Below are positions 28,914-37,620 of a DNA stretch of 64,000 nucleotides, one piece after another. The position numbers and the translations under genes were made by a program. The notes beneath the pieces were generated by a model. That model did not search any database, was not told the origin of the DNA, and worked only from the letters and a program-made list of their open reading frames with translations. The stretch comes from CBDAQD01 sp965275905 (GTDB taxonomy: Bacteria > Pseudomonadota > Alphaproteobacteria > Rhizobiales > JAJFHC01). How positions within the stretch are numbered: position 1 is the stretch's first letter; each line of letters begins with the position of its first letter. The stretch lies in the NCBI GenBank assembly GCA_965275905.1, contig CBDHYJ010000079.1:97462-161461 (forward strand), given 5' to 3'.

Positions 28914-29816
28914 TCAGGCACTTGTCGGGCGATCGGCTCCCTCGGCTCTCGCGTCGCGGAATTCCGGCTGCCTGACATCCGTCCTGTCTGACATCCGCTT
29001 CGCCCGGGCCACCGACACAATGAACGCGCAGATGAACAGTGCGGTCATGATCAGCACGATCGTGGGGGCCGGCGCGCTGTCGATGTGGAAGCTCAGATAC
29101 ACGCCGAGCAAGGACGAGGTCACTGCCGTCGCGACCGCAATCAAGAGCATTAGTACAAACCGCTTTGTCAGGAGGAACGCCACCGCGCCCGGAGCGATGA
29201 GCAATGCGATCGCGAGGATTATGCCGACCGCCTTCAGGGTCGCCACGATGGTCAGCGACAGCATCGACAGCAGACCGTAGTGGATAATGCCCACCGGAAG
29301 CCCGATAGCCTTGGCCTGCGCCGGGTCGAAGGCGTGCAGCAGTATATCGCGCCACTTGATCGCGATGACCGCGGTGACGGACAGGGCAATGACCGTGCTT
29401 GTCAGGATGTCCTGCCAGCCGACGCCGAGCATGTTCCCGAACAGAATGTGATCCAGGTGAACGTCGGACTCGATCTTGGTGTAGAGCACGATGCCGATCC
29501 CGAACATGCCGGAAAACACGACACCCATGACCGTGTCCTGCTTGACCCGGCTGTTGTCCTTCAGGTAACCGGTGGCCAGTGCGCAGATCATGCCGGCCAC
29601 GAATGCGCCGATGACAAGCGGGATATTGACGATATAGGCGACGACCACGCCCGGCAGCACCGCATGGCTGATGGCGTCGCCCATCAGCGACCAGCCCTTG
29701 AGCACCAGGTAACAGGACAGCAGCGCCGTCGGCACGGCGATGATCAGGGAGATCACCAGAGCGTTCTGCATGAACGGAAACTGGAACGGCAGCAGCAGGG
29801 TGTCGACCACGGTCAT
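28914..29816 (-). CDS. sitD: manganese/iron ABC transporter, permease SitD
   Basis: 300 residues, about eight to nine membrane helices. ABC-3 family permease: LVLKGWSLMGDAISHAVLPGVVVAYI near residue 25-60, GYLKDNSRVKQDTVMGVVFSGMFGIGIVL, and ALLIAPGAVAFLLTKRF near 200. The start is ATG 29816 (MTVVDTLLLPFQFPF), which overlaps the end of sitC by 4 nt; the much longer frame running to 30812 is the antisense-like continuation through sitC and is rejected. Two permease genes in tandem with one ATPase and one binding protein is the SitABCD/YfeABCD layout. Confidence 0.9.
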   Translation of the reverse strand: MTVVDTLLLPFQFPFMQNALVISLIIAVPTALLSCYLVLKGWSLMGDAISHAVLPGVVVAYIVNIPLVIGAFVAGMICALATGYLKDNSRVKQDTVMGVVFSGMFGIGIVLYTKIESDVHLDHILFGNMLGVGWQDILTSTVIALSVTAVIAIKWRDILLHAFDPAQAKAIGLPVGIIHYGLLSMLSLTIVATLKAVGIILAIALLIAPGAVAFLLTKRFVLMLLIAVATAVTSSLLGVYLSFHIDSAPAPTIVLIMTALFICAFIVSVARAKRMSDRTDVRQPEFRDARAEGADRPTSA

Positions 29817-30670
29817 GCGCCCGTCTCCAGCGCTTCCGCAGCGCGTCGGCGGCTGGCCAGCTTGCCGTGCTTGGGTGCGAACACGAACGCCATCAGAAAC
29901 AGCAGCGTCTGCAGCGTGACGATGACGCCGCCCGTGGCCCCGTCGAGAAAGAAGCTGATATAGGCGCCGGCGAAACTGGTCCCCGCGCCGATCGCGACGC
30001 TCGTCACGAGCAGCCGGGGGAACCGGTCGGTGAGCAGATAGGCGGTCGCGCCCGGCGTGACCACCATCGCGATAACGAGGAAGGCGCCCACGGTCTGGAG
30101 CGCCGCCACGGTCGAAGCCGACAGCAGCATGAAGAAGACGACCTTGAGCCAGTCCGGATTCAGCCCGATCGAGCGGGCATGCGCCTCGTCGAAGAAGGTC
30201 ACCATCAGGTCCTTCCACTTCAGCAGCAGCACGGTCAGCGACACGCCGCCGATGATTACGAGCTGAAGCGTGTCCTCCGGCGTGATCGCCAGGATATTGC
30301 CGAGCGTGATCGTCTTGATGTCCACCGATGTCGGCGACAGCGACACCATGAACAGGCCGAGGCCGAAGAACGACGTGAAGATAAGGCCGATAATGGCGTC
30401 TTCCTTGAGGCCGGTCCGCTGATTGAGGAACAGCATGGCCGCCGCCGCGAGCCCGCCGGAGAAGAACGCGCCGATGGCGAAGGGAAGCCCGAGCATATAG
30501 GCGCCGGCCACGCCCGGAACGATGGAATGGCTCAGGGCGTCGCCGATCAGCGACCAGCCCTTGAGCATGAGATAGGCGGACAGGAACGCGCAAACCGCCC
30601 CGACCAGCGCACTGACCCACATCGCGTTGATCATGTAGCTGTAATCGAAGGGCTGCAGCAGCGTTTCCAT
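29813..30670 (-). CDS. sitC: manganese/iron ABC transporter, permease SitC
   Basis: 285 residues. ABC-3 family inner-membrane permease, with the motifs AYLMLKGWSLIGDALSHSIVPGVAGAYM, LNQRTGLKEDAIIGLIFTSFFGLGLFMVS and MVVTPGATAYLLTDRFPRLL. It is about 45% identical in look to SitD and forms the heterodimeric channel with it. The ATG overlaps the stop of the ATPase gene (TGATG), so translation is coupled. The C-terminus ends in an Arg/Ala-rich tail. Confidence 0.91.
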   Translation of the reverse strand: METLLQPFDYSYMINAMWVSALVGAVCAFLSAYLMLKGWSLIGDALSHSIVPGVAGAYMLGLPFAIGAFFSGGLAAAAMLFLNQRTGLKEDAIIGLIFTSFFGLGLFMVSLSPTSVDIKTITLGNILAITPEDTLQLVIIGGVSLTVLLLKWKDLMVTFFDEAHARSIGLNPDWLKVVFFMLLSASTVAALQTVGAFLVIAMVVTPGATAYLLTDRFPRLLVTSVAIGAGTSFAGAYISFFLDGATGGVIVTLQTLLFLMAFVFAPKHGKLASRRRAAEALETGA

Positions 30671-31525
30671 CACCCGGCGCCGTCTTCCTTGTCGTCGTAG
30701 ACAACGAAAGGCCGTTCGTCGTCGCTGATGACCGTGACCTGGCGCGCGTCGTCGTCGTCGTGCAGATCGGCACCGCCGAGCACGAACCGGCGAAGGACAC
30801 CGCCGAAGGCATGCTCGAGATTGCCCTGCGTGAACACTTCGGCAGTCGGGCCGTAGGCCAGCACCGTTCCCTTGATCAGCACGGTGCGGTCGCAGAAAAC
30901 CGGCACGCTACCGAGGTTGTGCGTCGACACCAGCATGACGCGGCCTTCCTCGCGCAGCCGCCGCAGGAGTTCGATGATTGCCTCTTCGGTCTTGGACGTC
31001 AACGCCGGTGAACGGCTCGTCCAGCAGGATCACCCGGCCGTCCTGGGCCAGCGAGCGGGCAAGGAACACCCGCTTCTTCTGGCCGCCCGAAAGCTCGCCG
31101 ATCTGGCGCCCCCGGTAGTCGGCCATGCCGACGCGCTCCAGCGCGGTGTCGACGGCCTCCCGGTCGGCGGCACTCGGTATGCGCATGAAGTTCATGTGCC
31201 CGTAGCGGCCCATCATGACCACGTCCTCGACGAGCACCGGGAAGCTCCAGTCAACCTCCTCGGCCTGAGGCACGTAGGCCACGATGTTCTTCTTCAGCGC
31301 CTCGTCGACCGACTTGCCGAGGATTGTGATCCTGCCGGCCGCCAGCGGAAGGAAGCCCATGATCGACTTGAACAGTGTCGACTTGCCGGAACCGTTCACG
31401 CCGACAAGCGCCGTGATCGTTCCGGTCGGGATTTCGAACGATGTGTGACTCAGCGCCGTGTGGCCGTTCCTGTAAGTGACCGTGACGTCTTCGACCACAA
31501 GTCCCGGCATGTTGCCGTCAAACAT
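30670..31525 (-). pseudogene. sitB: manganese/iron ABC transporter ATPase SitB, interrupted by a one-base insertion
   Basis: Two frames together give one complete ATPase of about 284 residues. The first (from 31525) has the Walker A GVNGSGKST, Q-loop, signature LSGGQKKRVFLARSL and Walker B VILLDEPFTGVD, then breaks; the second continues with KTEEAIIELLRRLREEG, the switch VMLVSTHNL and the usual C-terminus. The break is at 30994-30995, where the minus strand reads GACGTCCAAGACC; removing one C restores GACGTCAAGACC and the family sequence DVKTEEAI. As written, the protein stops about 30 residues after Walker B and lacks the switch His. Upstream and downstream genes are intact. It may be a real recent mutation or a sequencing error. 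Confidence 0.85.
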
Positions 31526-31579
31526 GTCTTCCCCTTGGGCTCGACGGGTCTCCGCGGCTCGGCCGGGTGCCGGGGCTGT

Positions 31580-32485
31580 TCACTTCGTGAGCCCTTCGGC
31601 GATCGTGTTGGCCGTAACCCGGAGCAGGTCGATATAGGTCGGAACGGCGCCATCGGGCTCGCTCAGGGAGTCGACATAGAGTATGCCGCCGTATTTAGCA
31701 CCGGTCTCCCGCGCAACCTGCTCGGCGGGGCTCGCGGACACGGTGCTTTCGCTGAACACGACCTTGATATTGTGCTTCCTGACCGTGTCGATCACCTTGC
31801 GCACCTGCTGGGGCGTACCCTGCTGGTCTGAATTGATGGGCCAGAGATAAAGTTCCTTCATGCCGAAATCGCGGGCCAGATAGCTGAACGCGCCCTCACT
31901 GGAGACCAGCCAGCGCTGCTCCTCCGGGATTGCCGCGATCAGGTCCCTCAACGGGCCGATCGCTTCGGTAATCCTCTCCTTGTAGACTTCCGCGTTCATC
32001 CTGTAGGTCTCGGCATTCTCCGGATCGTACTTCACGAACGCATCCCGGATGTTGTCGACATAGATCAGGGCGGAGTCGAGGGACATCCAGGCATGGGGAT
32101 TGGGTTTGCCGGTATAGGGTCCGTCGGCGATACCCATCGGCTCGACACCTTCGGTCAGGACGACGCCCGGCACGTCACGCAGGTTGCGGAAGAACTGTTC
32201 GAACCACAGCTCCAGATTCAGCCCGTTCCACAAGACCAGATCGGCCCCTTGCGCCTTCAGGATGTCCTTCGGAGTCGGCTGGTAGCCGTGGATCTCGGAA
32301 CCGGGTTTGGTGATGGACTCGACGATCGCCGCGTCACCGGCCACGTTGCGCGCCATGTCGGCAATGACCGTAAACGTCGTCACGGCCTTGAACTTCTTCG
32401 CATCGGCCGTCGCTGAGACGGAGACCATGAACATCATTGCCAGGCAGACCGCCGCCATGCGGCCTAATCTTTGTATCACTCTCAC
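31580..32485 (-). CDS. sitA: manganese/iron-binding periplasmic protein SitA
   Basis: 301 residues, cluster A-I solute-binding protein. Signal peptide MAAVCLAMMFMVSVSATADA. The four metal ligands are His in EIHGYQPTPKDI, His in NPHAWMSLDSA, Glu in SSEGAFSYLARDFG and Asp in VDSLSEPDG. Glu in the third position is the mark of Mn/Fe rather than Zn binders, and KELYLWPINSDQQGTPQQVR is typical of SitA. The start is taken as GTG 32485, about 9 nt after AAAGGGA; the longer frame to 32689 has no ribosome site. It leads the sitABCD operon. Confidence 0.88.
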   Translation of the reverse strand: MRVIQRLGRMAAVCLAMMFMVSVSATADAKKFKAVTTFTVIADMARNVAGDAAIVESITKPGSEIHGYQPTPKDILKAQGADLVLWNGLNLELWFEQFFRNLRDVPGVVLTEGVEPMGIADGPYTGKPNPHAWMSLDSALIYVDNIRDAFVKYDPENAETYRMNAEVYKERITEAIGPLRDLIAAIPEEQRWLVSSEGAFSYLARDFGMKELYLWPINSDQQGTPQQVRKVIDTVRKHNIKVVFSESTVSASPAEQVARETGAKYGGILYVDSLSEPDGAVPTYIDLLRVTANTIAEGLTK

Positions 32486-32740
32486 TGAACGGGTCCCTTT
32501 CCGACTGTTCGTTGAGGCCGCCTTTGGACAAGGCCGCGCGCGCTTGATGCCCCCGCAGGCATGCAATCGCAGCGTTCTGCACCTTAGGGCTGTCTCATCC
32601 AGCGCTGTTCCCGGATCCGGCACAGACCAGCTCCCGATTTGGTTCAGGGGATCAGGCTTCGGTCCGCAGCAGTTCCCGCGAAAAATCACGATGTCCCTCT
32701 TCCTACGCGGCAGGAACGGCGTGGATTTGGACAGCCGGGA

Positions 32741-32788
32741 ATTATACTAAGAATCATTCGCAAGACCGTCAATTGCGAATTATTCTCA
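32741..32788 (-). promoter_or_regulatory. sitABCD promoter with two Fur-family boxes
   Basis: Two 7-1-7 inverted repeats of the Fur/Mur type: TAAGAAT-C-ATTCGCA at 32748-32762 and TGCGAAT-T-ATTCTCA at 32774-32788. On the minus strand TTGACG (32772-32767) and TAGTAT (32749-32744) form a sigma-70 promoter with a 17-nt spacer, overlapped by both boxes, so a metal-bound repressor would block it. The leader to sitA is about 250 nt and shows no riboswitch I recognise. The rest of the gap to 32895 holds nothing further. Confidence 0.65.
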
Positions 32789-32895
32789 TTTCAGAAAAGG
32801 TAAATTCTCTCATCGAGGGTGGTGACACGCGCGCGCGGACCGTTACGCCGGCTCACCAACACGCCGGCGCATCGACTCGCGGATACAGACAGAGA

Positions 32896-34137
32896 TCAGT
32901 CGTAAGAGCGCTCGTCGGCGATGACCACGCCGTCATTCGGCAGTGAGCCGGGCGAGACCAGTTCGACCGCACCGCGTACCTTGCAGACGGACTGCACTGT
33001 CTCGGCGATACGGGCCGACACGTCATCGCCGCCGTCGGAGGATTCCGCGCGAAGCGTCATCACGTCCTGCTCGCCCTCGCGGCCGACGACAAGCCGCAGG
33101 CGTCCGAGTTCCGGATGCTTCTTCGCGATGTCGGCAATCTGCTCTGGCCGAACGAACATGCCCTTCACCTTGGCGGCCTGATCGGCACGGCCCATCCAGC
33201 CCTTGATGCGCATGTTGGTCCGCCCGCAAGGGCTGGCCCCTTCGAGAATGGCCGACATGTCGCCGGTGGCGAAACGGATCATCGGGTAGTCCGGATTGAG
33301 GCTCGTGACCACGACCTCCCCGACATCGCCCGGCGCAACGGGATCGCCGGTGCCGGGCGTCACGATCTCGACGACGATCTTCTCGTCGACAATCATGCCC
33401 TCCTTGGCCTCCGACTCGTAGGCGACGATCCCCAGGTCGGCGGTCCCGTAACACTGCACCACGTCGACGCCGCGATCGGAGAGTTCACTGCGCAGGGACG
33501 GCGGCAGCGCGGCACCGGAAACCAGCCCCTTCTTGAGGCTCGATGAATCCGTGCCCGCTTCGGCGGCGGCGTCCAGCAGCACCTTCAGGTAATCCGGCGT
33601 ACCGGCATAGCCGGTCGGCTGAAGGGCCTGAATAGCCTGTATCTGCATTTCCGTGTTGCCGATACCGGCCGGGATGACGGCACATCCGATGGCATGCGCA
33701 CCGCTTTCGAACATGTGTCCTGCGGGCGTCAGATGATAGGCGAAGGAGTTGTGAATGATGTCTCCCGGGCGCACTCCCGCCGCATAGAGCGCTCGGCCGA
33801 CACGCCACCAGTCCTTGCCCTTGCCTTCCGGGTCAAAGATCGGGCCGGGGGACATGAACAGGCGCCCGAGTTCGCCCGCTGGAACCGTCGTAAGATTGCC
33901 GAACGGACGGTTCGTGCTCTGCCGCTCCAGAAGCTCCGACTTGCGCAGCACGGGCAGCGCGGCAAGCGCTTCACGCGACGTGACGGAATCCGGATCGATA
34001 CCAGCCAGATGTTCAGCCCAGCCGGAAGCCTTCCCGGTTGCGTCTCGAAGAAAGGCGGGCAGAGCCGAGAAAAGATCGTTCTCCCGAATCTCGGGATCGC
34101 GCGTTTCAAGCGCGTCAAAATAACGGCTGTCACTCAT
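32896..34137 (-). CDS. phenylacetate-CoA ligase-like acyl-adenylate enzyme
   Basis: 413 residues. PaaK-type member of the adenylate-forming family, probably activating an aromatic or other carboxylic acid to its CoA ester. Visible features: AALPVLRKSELLERQ at the N-terminus, IHNSFAYHLTPAGHMFESGA, the GYAGTPDYLKVLL segment, SGAALPPSLRSEL, the YGTADLGIVAYES signature and the GRADQAAKVKGMFVRPEQIADI hinge near 310-335. The P-loop region (about 90-100) is RLFMSPGPIFDPEGK, shorter of Ser/Gly than in PaaK proper. Last gene of the minus-strand fadD-like/liv series, 38 nt after livF. ATG 34137 is preferred; GTG 34143 is an alternative. Confidence 0.8.
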   Translation of the reverse strand: MSDSRYFDALETRDPEIRENDLFSALPAFLRDATGKASGWAEHLAGIDPDSVTSREALAALPVLRKSELLERQSTNRPFGNLTTVPAGELGRLFMSPGPIFDPEGKGKDWWRVGRALYAAGVRPGDIIHNSFAYHLTPAGHMFESGAHAIGCAVIPAGIGNTEMQIQAIQALQPTGYAGTPDYLKVLLDAAAEAGTDSSSLKKGLVSGAALPPSLRSELSDRGVDVVQCYGTADLGIVAYESEAKEGMIVDEKIVVEIVTPGTGDPVAPGDVGEVVVTSLNPDYPMIRFATGDMSAILEGASPCGRTNMRIKGWMGRADQAAKVKGMFVRPEQIADIAKKHPELGRLRLVVGREGEQDVMTLRAESSDGGDDVSARIAETVQSVCKVRGAVELVSPGSLPNDGVVIADERSYD

Positions 34138-34175
34138 AATCACACCATGTCGATCTGAAATAACGTCAGCGGCAA

Positions 34176-34994
34176 TCAGGCAAGCCAGCGTTTGCGCCGC
34201 TTATAGTGTTTCACGTTGCGGAACGACTTGCGGTCGCCTCCGGCAACGCCCAGGTAAAATTCCTTGACGTCCTCGTTCTCGCGCAGCGCCGACGCTTCAC
34301 CGTCGAGCACCACCCGTCCATTTTCGAGGATGTAACCGTAGGTGGCGTATTTGAGGGCGATATTGGTGTTCTGCTCGGCAAGCAGGAAACTCACCTTCTC
34401 GTTCTCGTTGAGCCGCTGGACGATCTCGAAGATCTCCTCGACCAGTTGCGGTGCAAGGCCCATCGACGGTTCGTCGAGAAGGATCGTGTTCGGCCGCGAC
34501 ATCAACGCTCTGCCGATCGCGGTCATCTGCTGTTCGCCACCGGAAATATAGCCTGCGAGGCTCGACTGGCGCTCCTTGAGGCGCGGGAAATAGCTGTAGA
34601 CCATTTCCAGGTCATGGGCGATCGCGGCCCGTCCCTCCTTGCGCGTATAGGCACCGGTGAGAAGGTTCTCCTCGACGGTGAGATGCTCGAAGCAGTGCCG
34701 CCCCTCCATCACCTGGATGCAGCCGCGCCGCACCAGTTCGTTGGGCGAAAGTGCGTCCACGCGGTCCCCCTTGAGCTCGATATTGCCCTTGGTTACCTCA
34801 CCGCGCTCGGCACGAAGAAGATTGGAAACGGCTTTCAGGGTCGTTGTCTTTCCGGCCCCGTTGGCACCGAGGAGGGCAACGATGCCCCCCTCGGGAACCT
34901 GGAGGGAAACGCCCTTCAACACGAGGATCACATGATCGTAGATGACCTCGATATTGTTGACGGACAAAACCGTATTTGCTGCGGTTTCGCTCAC
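34176..34994 (-). CDS. livF: branched-chain-type ABC transporter ATPase LivF
   Basis: 272 residues. Walker A LLGANGAGKTTTLKAVS (about 40-55), signature ISGGEQQMTAIGRALMSRP, Walker B TILLDEPSMGLAPQLVEEIF and the switch LLAEQNTNIALKYA identify LivF. Its C-terminal tail (KSFRNVKHYKRRKRWLA) is strongly basic. The start is GTG 34994, about 7 nt after GGGGG; the longer frame extends into livK without support. Part of a complete Liv set, with livG, livH and livM upstream. Confidence 0.92.
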   Translation of the reverse strand: MSETAANTVLSVNNIEVIYDHVILVLKGVSLQVPEGGIVALLGANGAGKTTTLKAVSNLLRAERGEVTKGNIELKGDRVDALSPNELVRRGCIQVMEGRHCFEHLTVEENLLTGAYTRKEGRAAIAHDLEMVYSYFPRLKERQSSLAGYISGGEQQMTAIGRALMSRPNTILLDEPSMGLAPQLVEEIFEIVQRLNENEKVSFLLAEQNTNIALKYATYGYILENGRVVLDGEASALRENEDVKEFYLGVAGGDRKSFRNVKHYKRRKRWLA

Positions 34995-35031
34995 GGGCGT
35001 TCCCCCTTCTCGTTGTCCTGTAATCCAGGAC

Positions 35032-36345
35032 TTACTTGCATTCCTGCGTTTCCCATCCCGGCTTGTCCGAGATGTACTTGACCGCGGCTTCTTCCAGAAG
35101 CGGGCGAACCACGTCACGCATGGGCTCGATCCAGTCGGAGGCCTTCGTCCAGCCCTTGCCATCCCACTGCTGGATGTAGATCGGGTGGGCACCTGCGTGA
35201 TCCTTGCAGGTCACCTTGATCGGGTTGGTAAAGCCTTCCAGGCCGATTTCCTTGAGACGCTCGGCGTTCAGGTCGAGGTTTTCCAGTCCGATACGCATTT
35301 CCACACCGGTAATGGCTTTCTTGCCGGTGATTTTCTGCGCGGTCCGGATGGCCTCGGCGATCACCACGGCGTTCATGACGCCGCGATTGTAGAAGTTCTC
35401 GCCGACCTTGGACTTGTCCTTGACCTGGCTTTTGCCCTTGTCGATGACATGCTTGATGATGTCCTGAAGCGCCGGATAGTCAGCGCCCGTTCCGTGGAAG
35501 TTGGCCGACTTGTAGCCCTTGGCACCGTCACCGGCCGGACGCGCGTCATCGTCACTGCCGGACCACCACACACCGATGAACCTGTCCATCGGGAAGCGGA
35601 TCTTGGCGGCTTCCTTGATCGCGGTCGGGTTCATGGCACCCCAGCCCCACATGACCATCCAGTCGGGACGTTCCTTGCGGACCTGCAGCCAGTGCGACGA
35701 CTGGTTCTGCATTTCCTTCACGCCGACCGGGATCTTCAGCAGTTCGAAGCCCATGTCCTTGGCAAGCTGCTCGAGCAGCGGAATCGGCTCACGCCCATAA
35801 CCGACGTCGAGATAGATGAAGCCGATCTTCTTGCCCTTCACACCGCCATTGGCGTCCATGTACTTGACGACAGCGGAGGCCTGGCTCCAGTAGGTTGCCG
35901 GGGCATTGAAGACCCACGGGAACTTCCGGCCATCGGCAGCCGCTGACAGGCCGTAACCCATGGACAGCACCGGAATCTTGTCGACCGGCGCCTTGGGGAT
36001 CAGCTGCAGCGTGATACCCGTGGAGTACGGGTTGTACACCACGGCACCCTTGCCTTTGGTGCCTTCGTAGCACTCAACGCCTTTCTGGGCGTTGTAGCCG
36101 GTTTCGCATTCCTCGATGACGAGCTTCACGCCGCCGATGCCCCCGTCACGCTCGTTGAGCATGGACAGGTAGTCATGCAGACCATCGGCAATCGGAATTC
36201 CGGAACCGGCGAACGGCCCGGTGCGATACGTTAGAAGCGGAACGTAGATCGAGTCTTCAGCCTGTACGGGCTCCGGCACGGACGCCAGGGACCCGCCAAG
36301 CAAGACCGCTGCGGCGGCACCGATCGCGAGTTTCTTGAAACTCAT
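35032..36345 (-). CDS. livK: periplasmic substrate-binding protein, branched-chain type
   Basis: 437 residues. Signal peptide MSFKKLAIGAAAAVLLGGSLASVPEPVQA is followed by the two-lobe type I fold: VPLLTYRTGPFAGSGIPIADGLHDYLSMLNERDGGIGG, then VIEECETGYNAQKGVECYEG and IGFIYLDVGYGREPIPLLEQLAKDMGF. Liv proteins of this longer type, beside acyl-CoA ligases, often bind aromatic or short-chain acids rather than amino acids. ATG 36345 has GGAGGAG upstream. It lies between livM and livF, with its own candidate promoter in front (36456-36483), fitting the need for excess binding protein. Confidence 0.9.
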   Translation of the reverse strand: MSFKKLAIGAAAAVLLGGSLASVPEPVQAEDSIYVPLLTYRTGPFAGSGIPIADGLHDYLSMLNERDGGIGGVKLVIEECETGYNAQKGVECYEGTKGKGAVVYNPYSTGITLQLIPKAPVDKIPVLSMGYGLSAAADGRKFPWVFNAPATYWSQASAVVKYMDANGGVKGKKIGFIYLDVGYGREPIPLLEQLAKDMGFELLKIPVGVKEMQNQSSHWLQVRKERPDWMVMWGWGAMNPTAIKEAAKIRFPMDRFIGVWWSGSDDDARPAGDGAKGYKSANFHGTGADYPALQDIIKHVIDKGKSQVKDKSKVGENFYNRGVMNAVVIAEAIRTAQKITGKKAITGVEMRIGLENLDLNAERLKEIGLEGFTNPIKVTCKDHAGAHPIYIQQWDGKGWTKASDWIEPMRDVVRPLLEEAAVKYISDKPGWETQECK

Positions 36346-36455
36346 TGGTTGTCTCCTCCACTGTTTCAACAAGCGCCGGTTAAAACTCCCTCATTATCCG
36401 GCGCGATTCGTCATTTCAGGTCGCGCAGTTAACAGCCTGACGCGACGGTGCTCAA

Positions 36456-36483
36456 ACCCTAGCACCCGGCCCTCAAATGACAA
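36456..36483 (-). promoter_or_regulatory. candidate promoter for livK
   Basis: Minus strand TTGTCA (36483-36478), 16-nt spacer, TAGGGT (36461-36456). It lies in the 186-bp gap after livM, the largest gap inside the liv series. A 6-bp GTCGCG/CGCGAC inverted repeat lies just downstream. The -10 is imperfect. Confidence 0.35.
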
Positions 36484-36531
36484 AACCCTCCTATCTTCAA
36501 TTCGTTAACCCCCAAACGGGCCGCCTTCCGC

Positions 36532-37608
36532 CTAGTAGGGGAACGGCCATCGTCTCAGTTTTTCCTTTGTCACCTGCCACAGCCGGGCAAACCCGTGCGG
36601 CTCGACGATCAGGAAGAAAATGATCAGTGCGCCAATGATCATGAAGTTCAGATGTTCGACCGTTGCAGCCGCGATCGAGAATCCGAACATCTCGGGCGCG
36701 GCACGCAGGAAGATCGGCATTAGCCAGATGAAAGCCGCCCCCAGGAACGCACCCAGAAGGCTGCCCAGGCCGCCAATAATCACCATGAACAGGATCAGGA
36801 ACGAGTGGTTGATGTCGAAGCTTTCGACCTCCGCGGCACCCAACCACAGGAACACCATCATGGCGCCCGCGACGCCGCAGTAATAGGAGCTGATCGCGAA
36901 CGCCGTGAGCTTTGCCGGCAACAGGCGGATACCCATCAGTTCCGCGGCGATGTCGCGGTCGCGCACTGCCATCCAGTTCCGGCCGAAGCGCCCGCGAACA
37001 AGGTTGGACGCGATCCAGGTCAATCCGACGACAATCGCAAGCACGACGAGATAGCGGTGCTGGGACGTGGCCGTCGGACCGGTCACCGCGATGTTGAACA
37101 CTTCGCGTGTCGGGACCTCGATGGCGCCGGAGTCGTTGTAGTTGTAAAGCCAGGCAATACGGCCGAACGCCCATTCCAGAAAGAACTGCGAGGCGAGCGT
37201 CGCGACCGCCAGATAGAACCCCTTGATCCGGAGCGACGGCAATCCGAAGAACATGCCGACGGCGGCTGCCACGAAGCCCGACAGCAGGATTGCCACGATC
37301 ACATTCATGTCCGGGAAGATCGTCACCAGCTTGTAGCAAGCGTAGGCGCCCACTCCCATGAACCCGCCGGTGCCGAGAGAAAGCTGCCCGGCATAACCGG
37401 TCAGAATATTCAGACCTATGGTGGCGAGCGCAAAAATCAGGAACGGGATCAGGACTGAATTGAGCCAGAAATCGTTGGCCGCCCAGGGCAGCACACCGAA
37501 GGCGATCGCCAGAATGGCGATGATGCCGAGCCGGTCCTGAAGGATCGGGAATACCGACTGATCCGCGCGGTATGACGTCTTGAACTGGCCGACTTCGCGA
37601 TAAAGCAT
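36532..37608 (-). CDS. livM: branched-chain-type ABC transporter permease LivM
   Basis: 358 residues, about ten hydrophobic segments. Family motifs: LNILTGYAGQLSLGTGGFMGVGAY, GLPSLRIKGFYLAVATLASQFFLEW, ARDRDIAAELMG-like VRDRDIAAELMGIRLLPAKLTAF, and MVIIGGLGSLLGAFLGAAFIWLMP. The EAA-like loop and the ending IIFFLIVEPHGFARLW are typical. It lies 12 nt after livH on the minus strand. Confidence 0.92.
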   Translation of the reverse strand: MLYREVGQFKTSYRADQSVFPILQDRLGIIAILAIAFGVLPWAANDFWLNSVLIPFLIFALATIGLNILTGYAGQLSLGTGGFMGVGAYACYKLVTIFPDMNVIVAILLSGFVAAAVGMFFGLPSLRIKGFYLAVATLASQFFLEWAFGRIAWLYNYNDSGAIEVPTREVFNIAVTGPTATSQHRYLVVLAIVVGLTWIASNLVRGRFGRNWMAVRDRDIAAELMGIRLLPAKLTAFAISSYYCGVAGAMMVFLWLGAAEVESFDINHSFLILFMVIIGGLGSLLGAFLGAAFIWLMPIFLRAAPEMFGFSIAAATVEHLNFMIIGALIIFFLIVEPHGFARLWQVTKEKLRRWPFPY

Positions 37609-37620
37609 GACCCTGTCTCC

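Noticed and set aside
29817..30812. Long N-terminal extension of sitD
   Set aside because: This part is an out-of-frame reading of sitC and the end of sitB; the real SitD starts at 29816 by the 4-nt overlap.
32486..32740. Possible Mn or cobalamin riboswitch in the sitA leader
   Set aside because: I looked for the yybP-ykoY and B12 box patterns in the 250-nt leader and saw none convincing; the Fur-family boxes explain regulation well.
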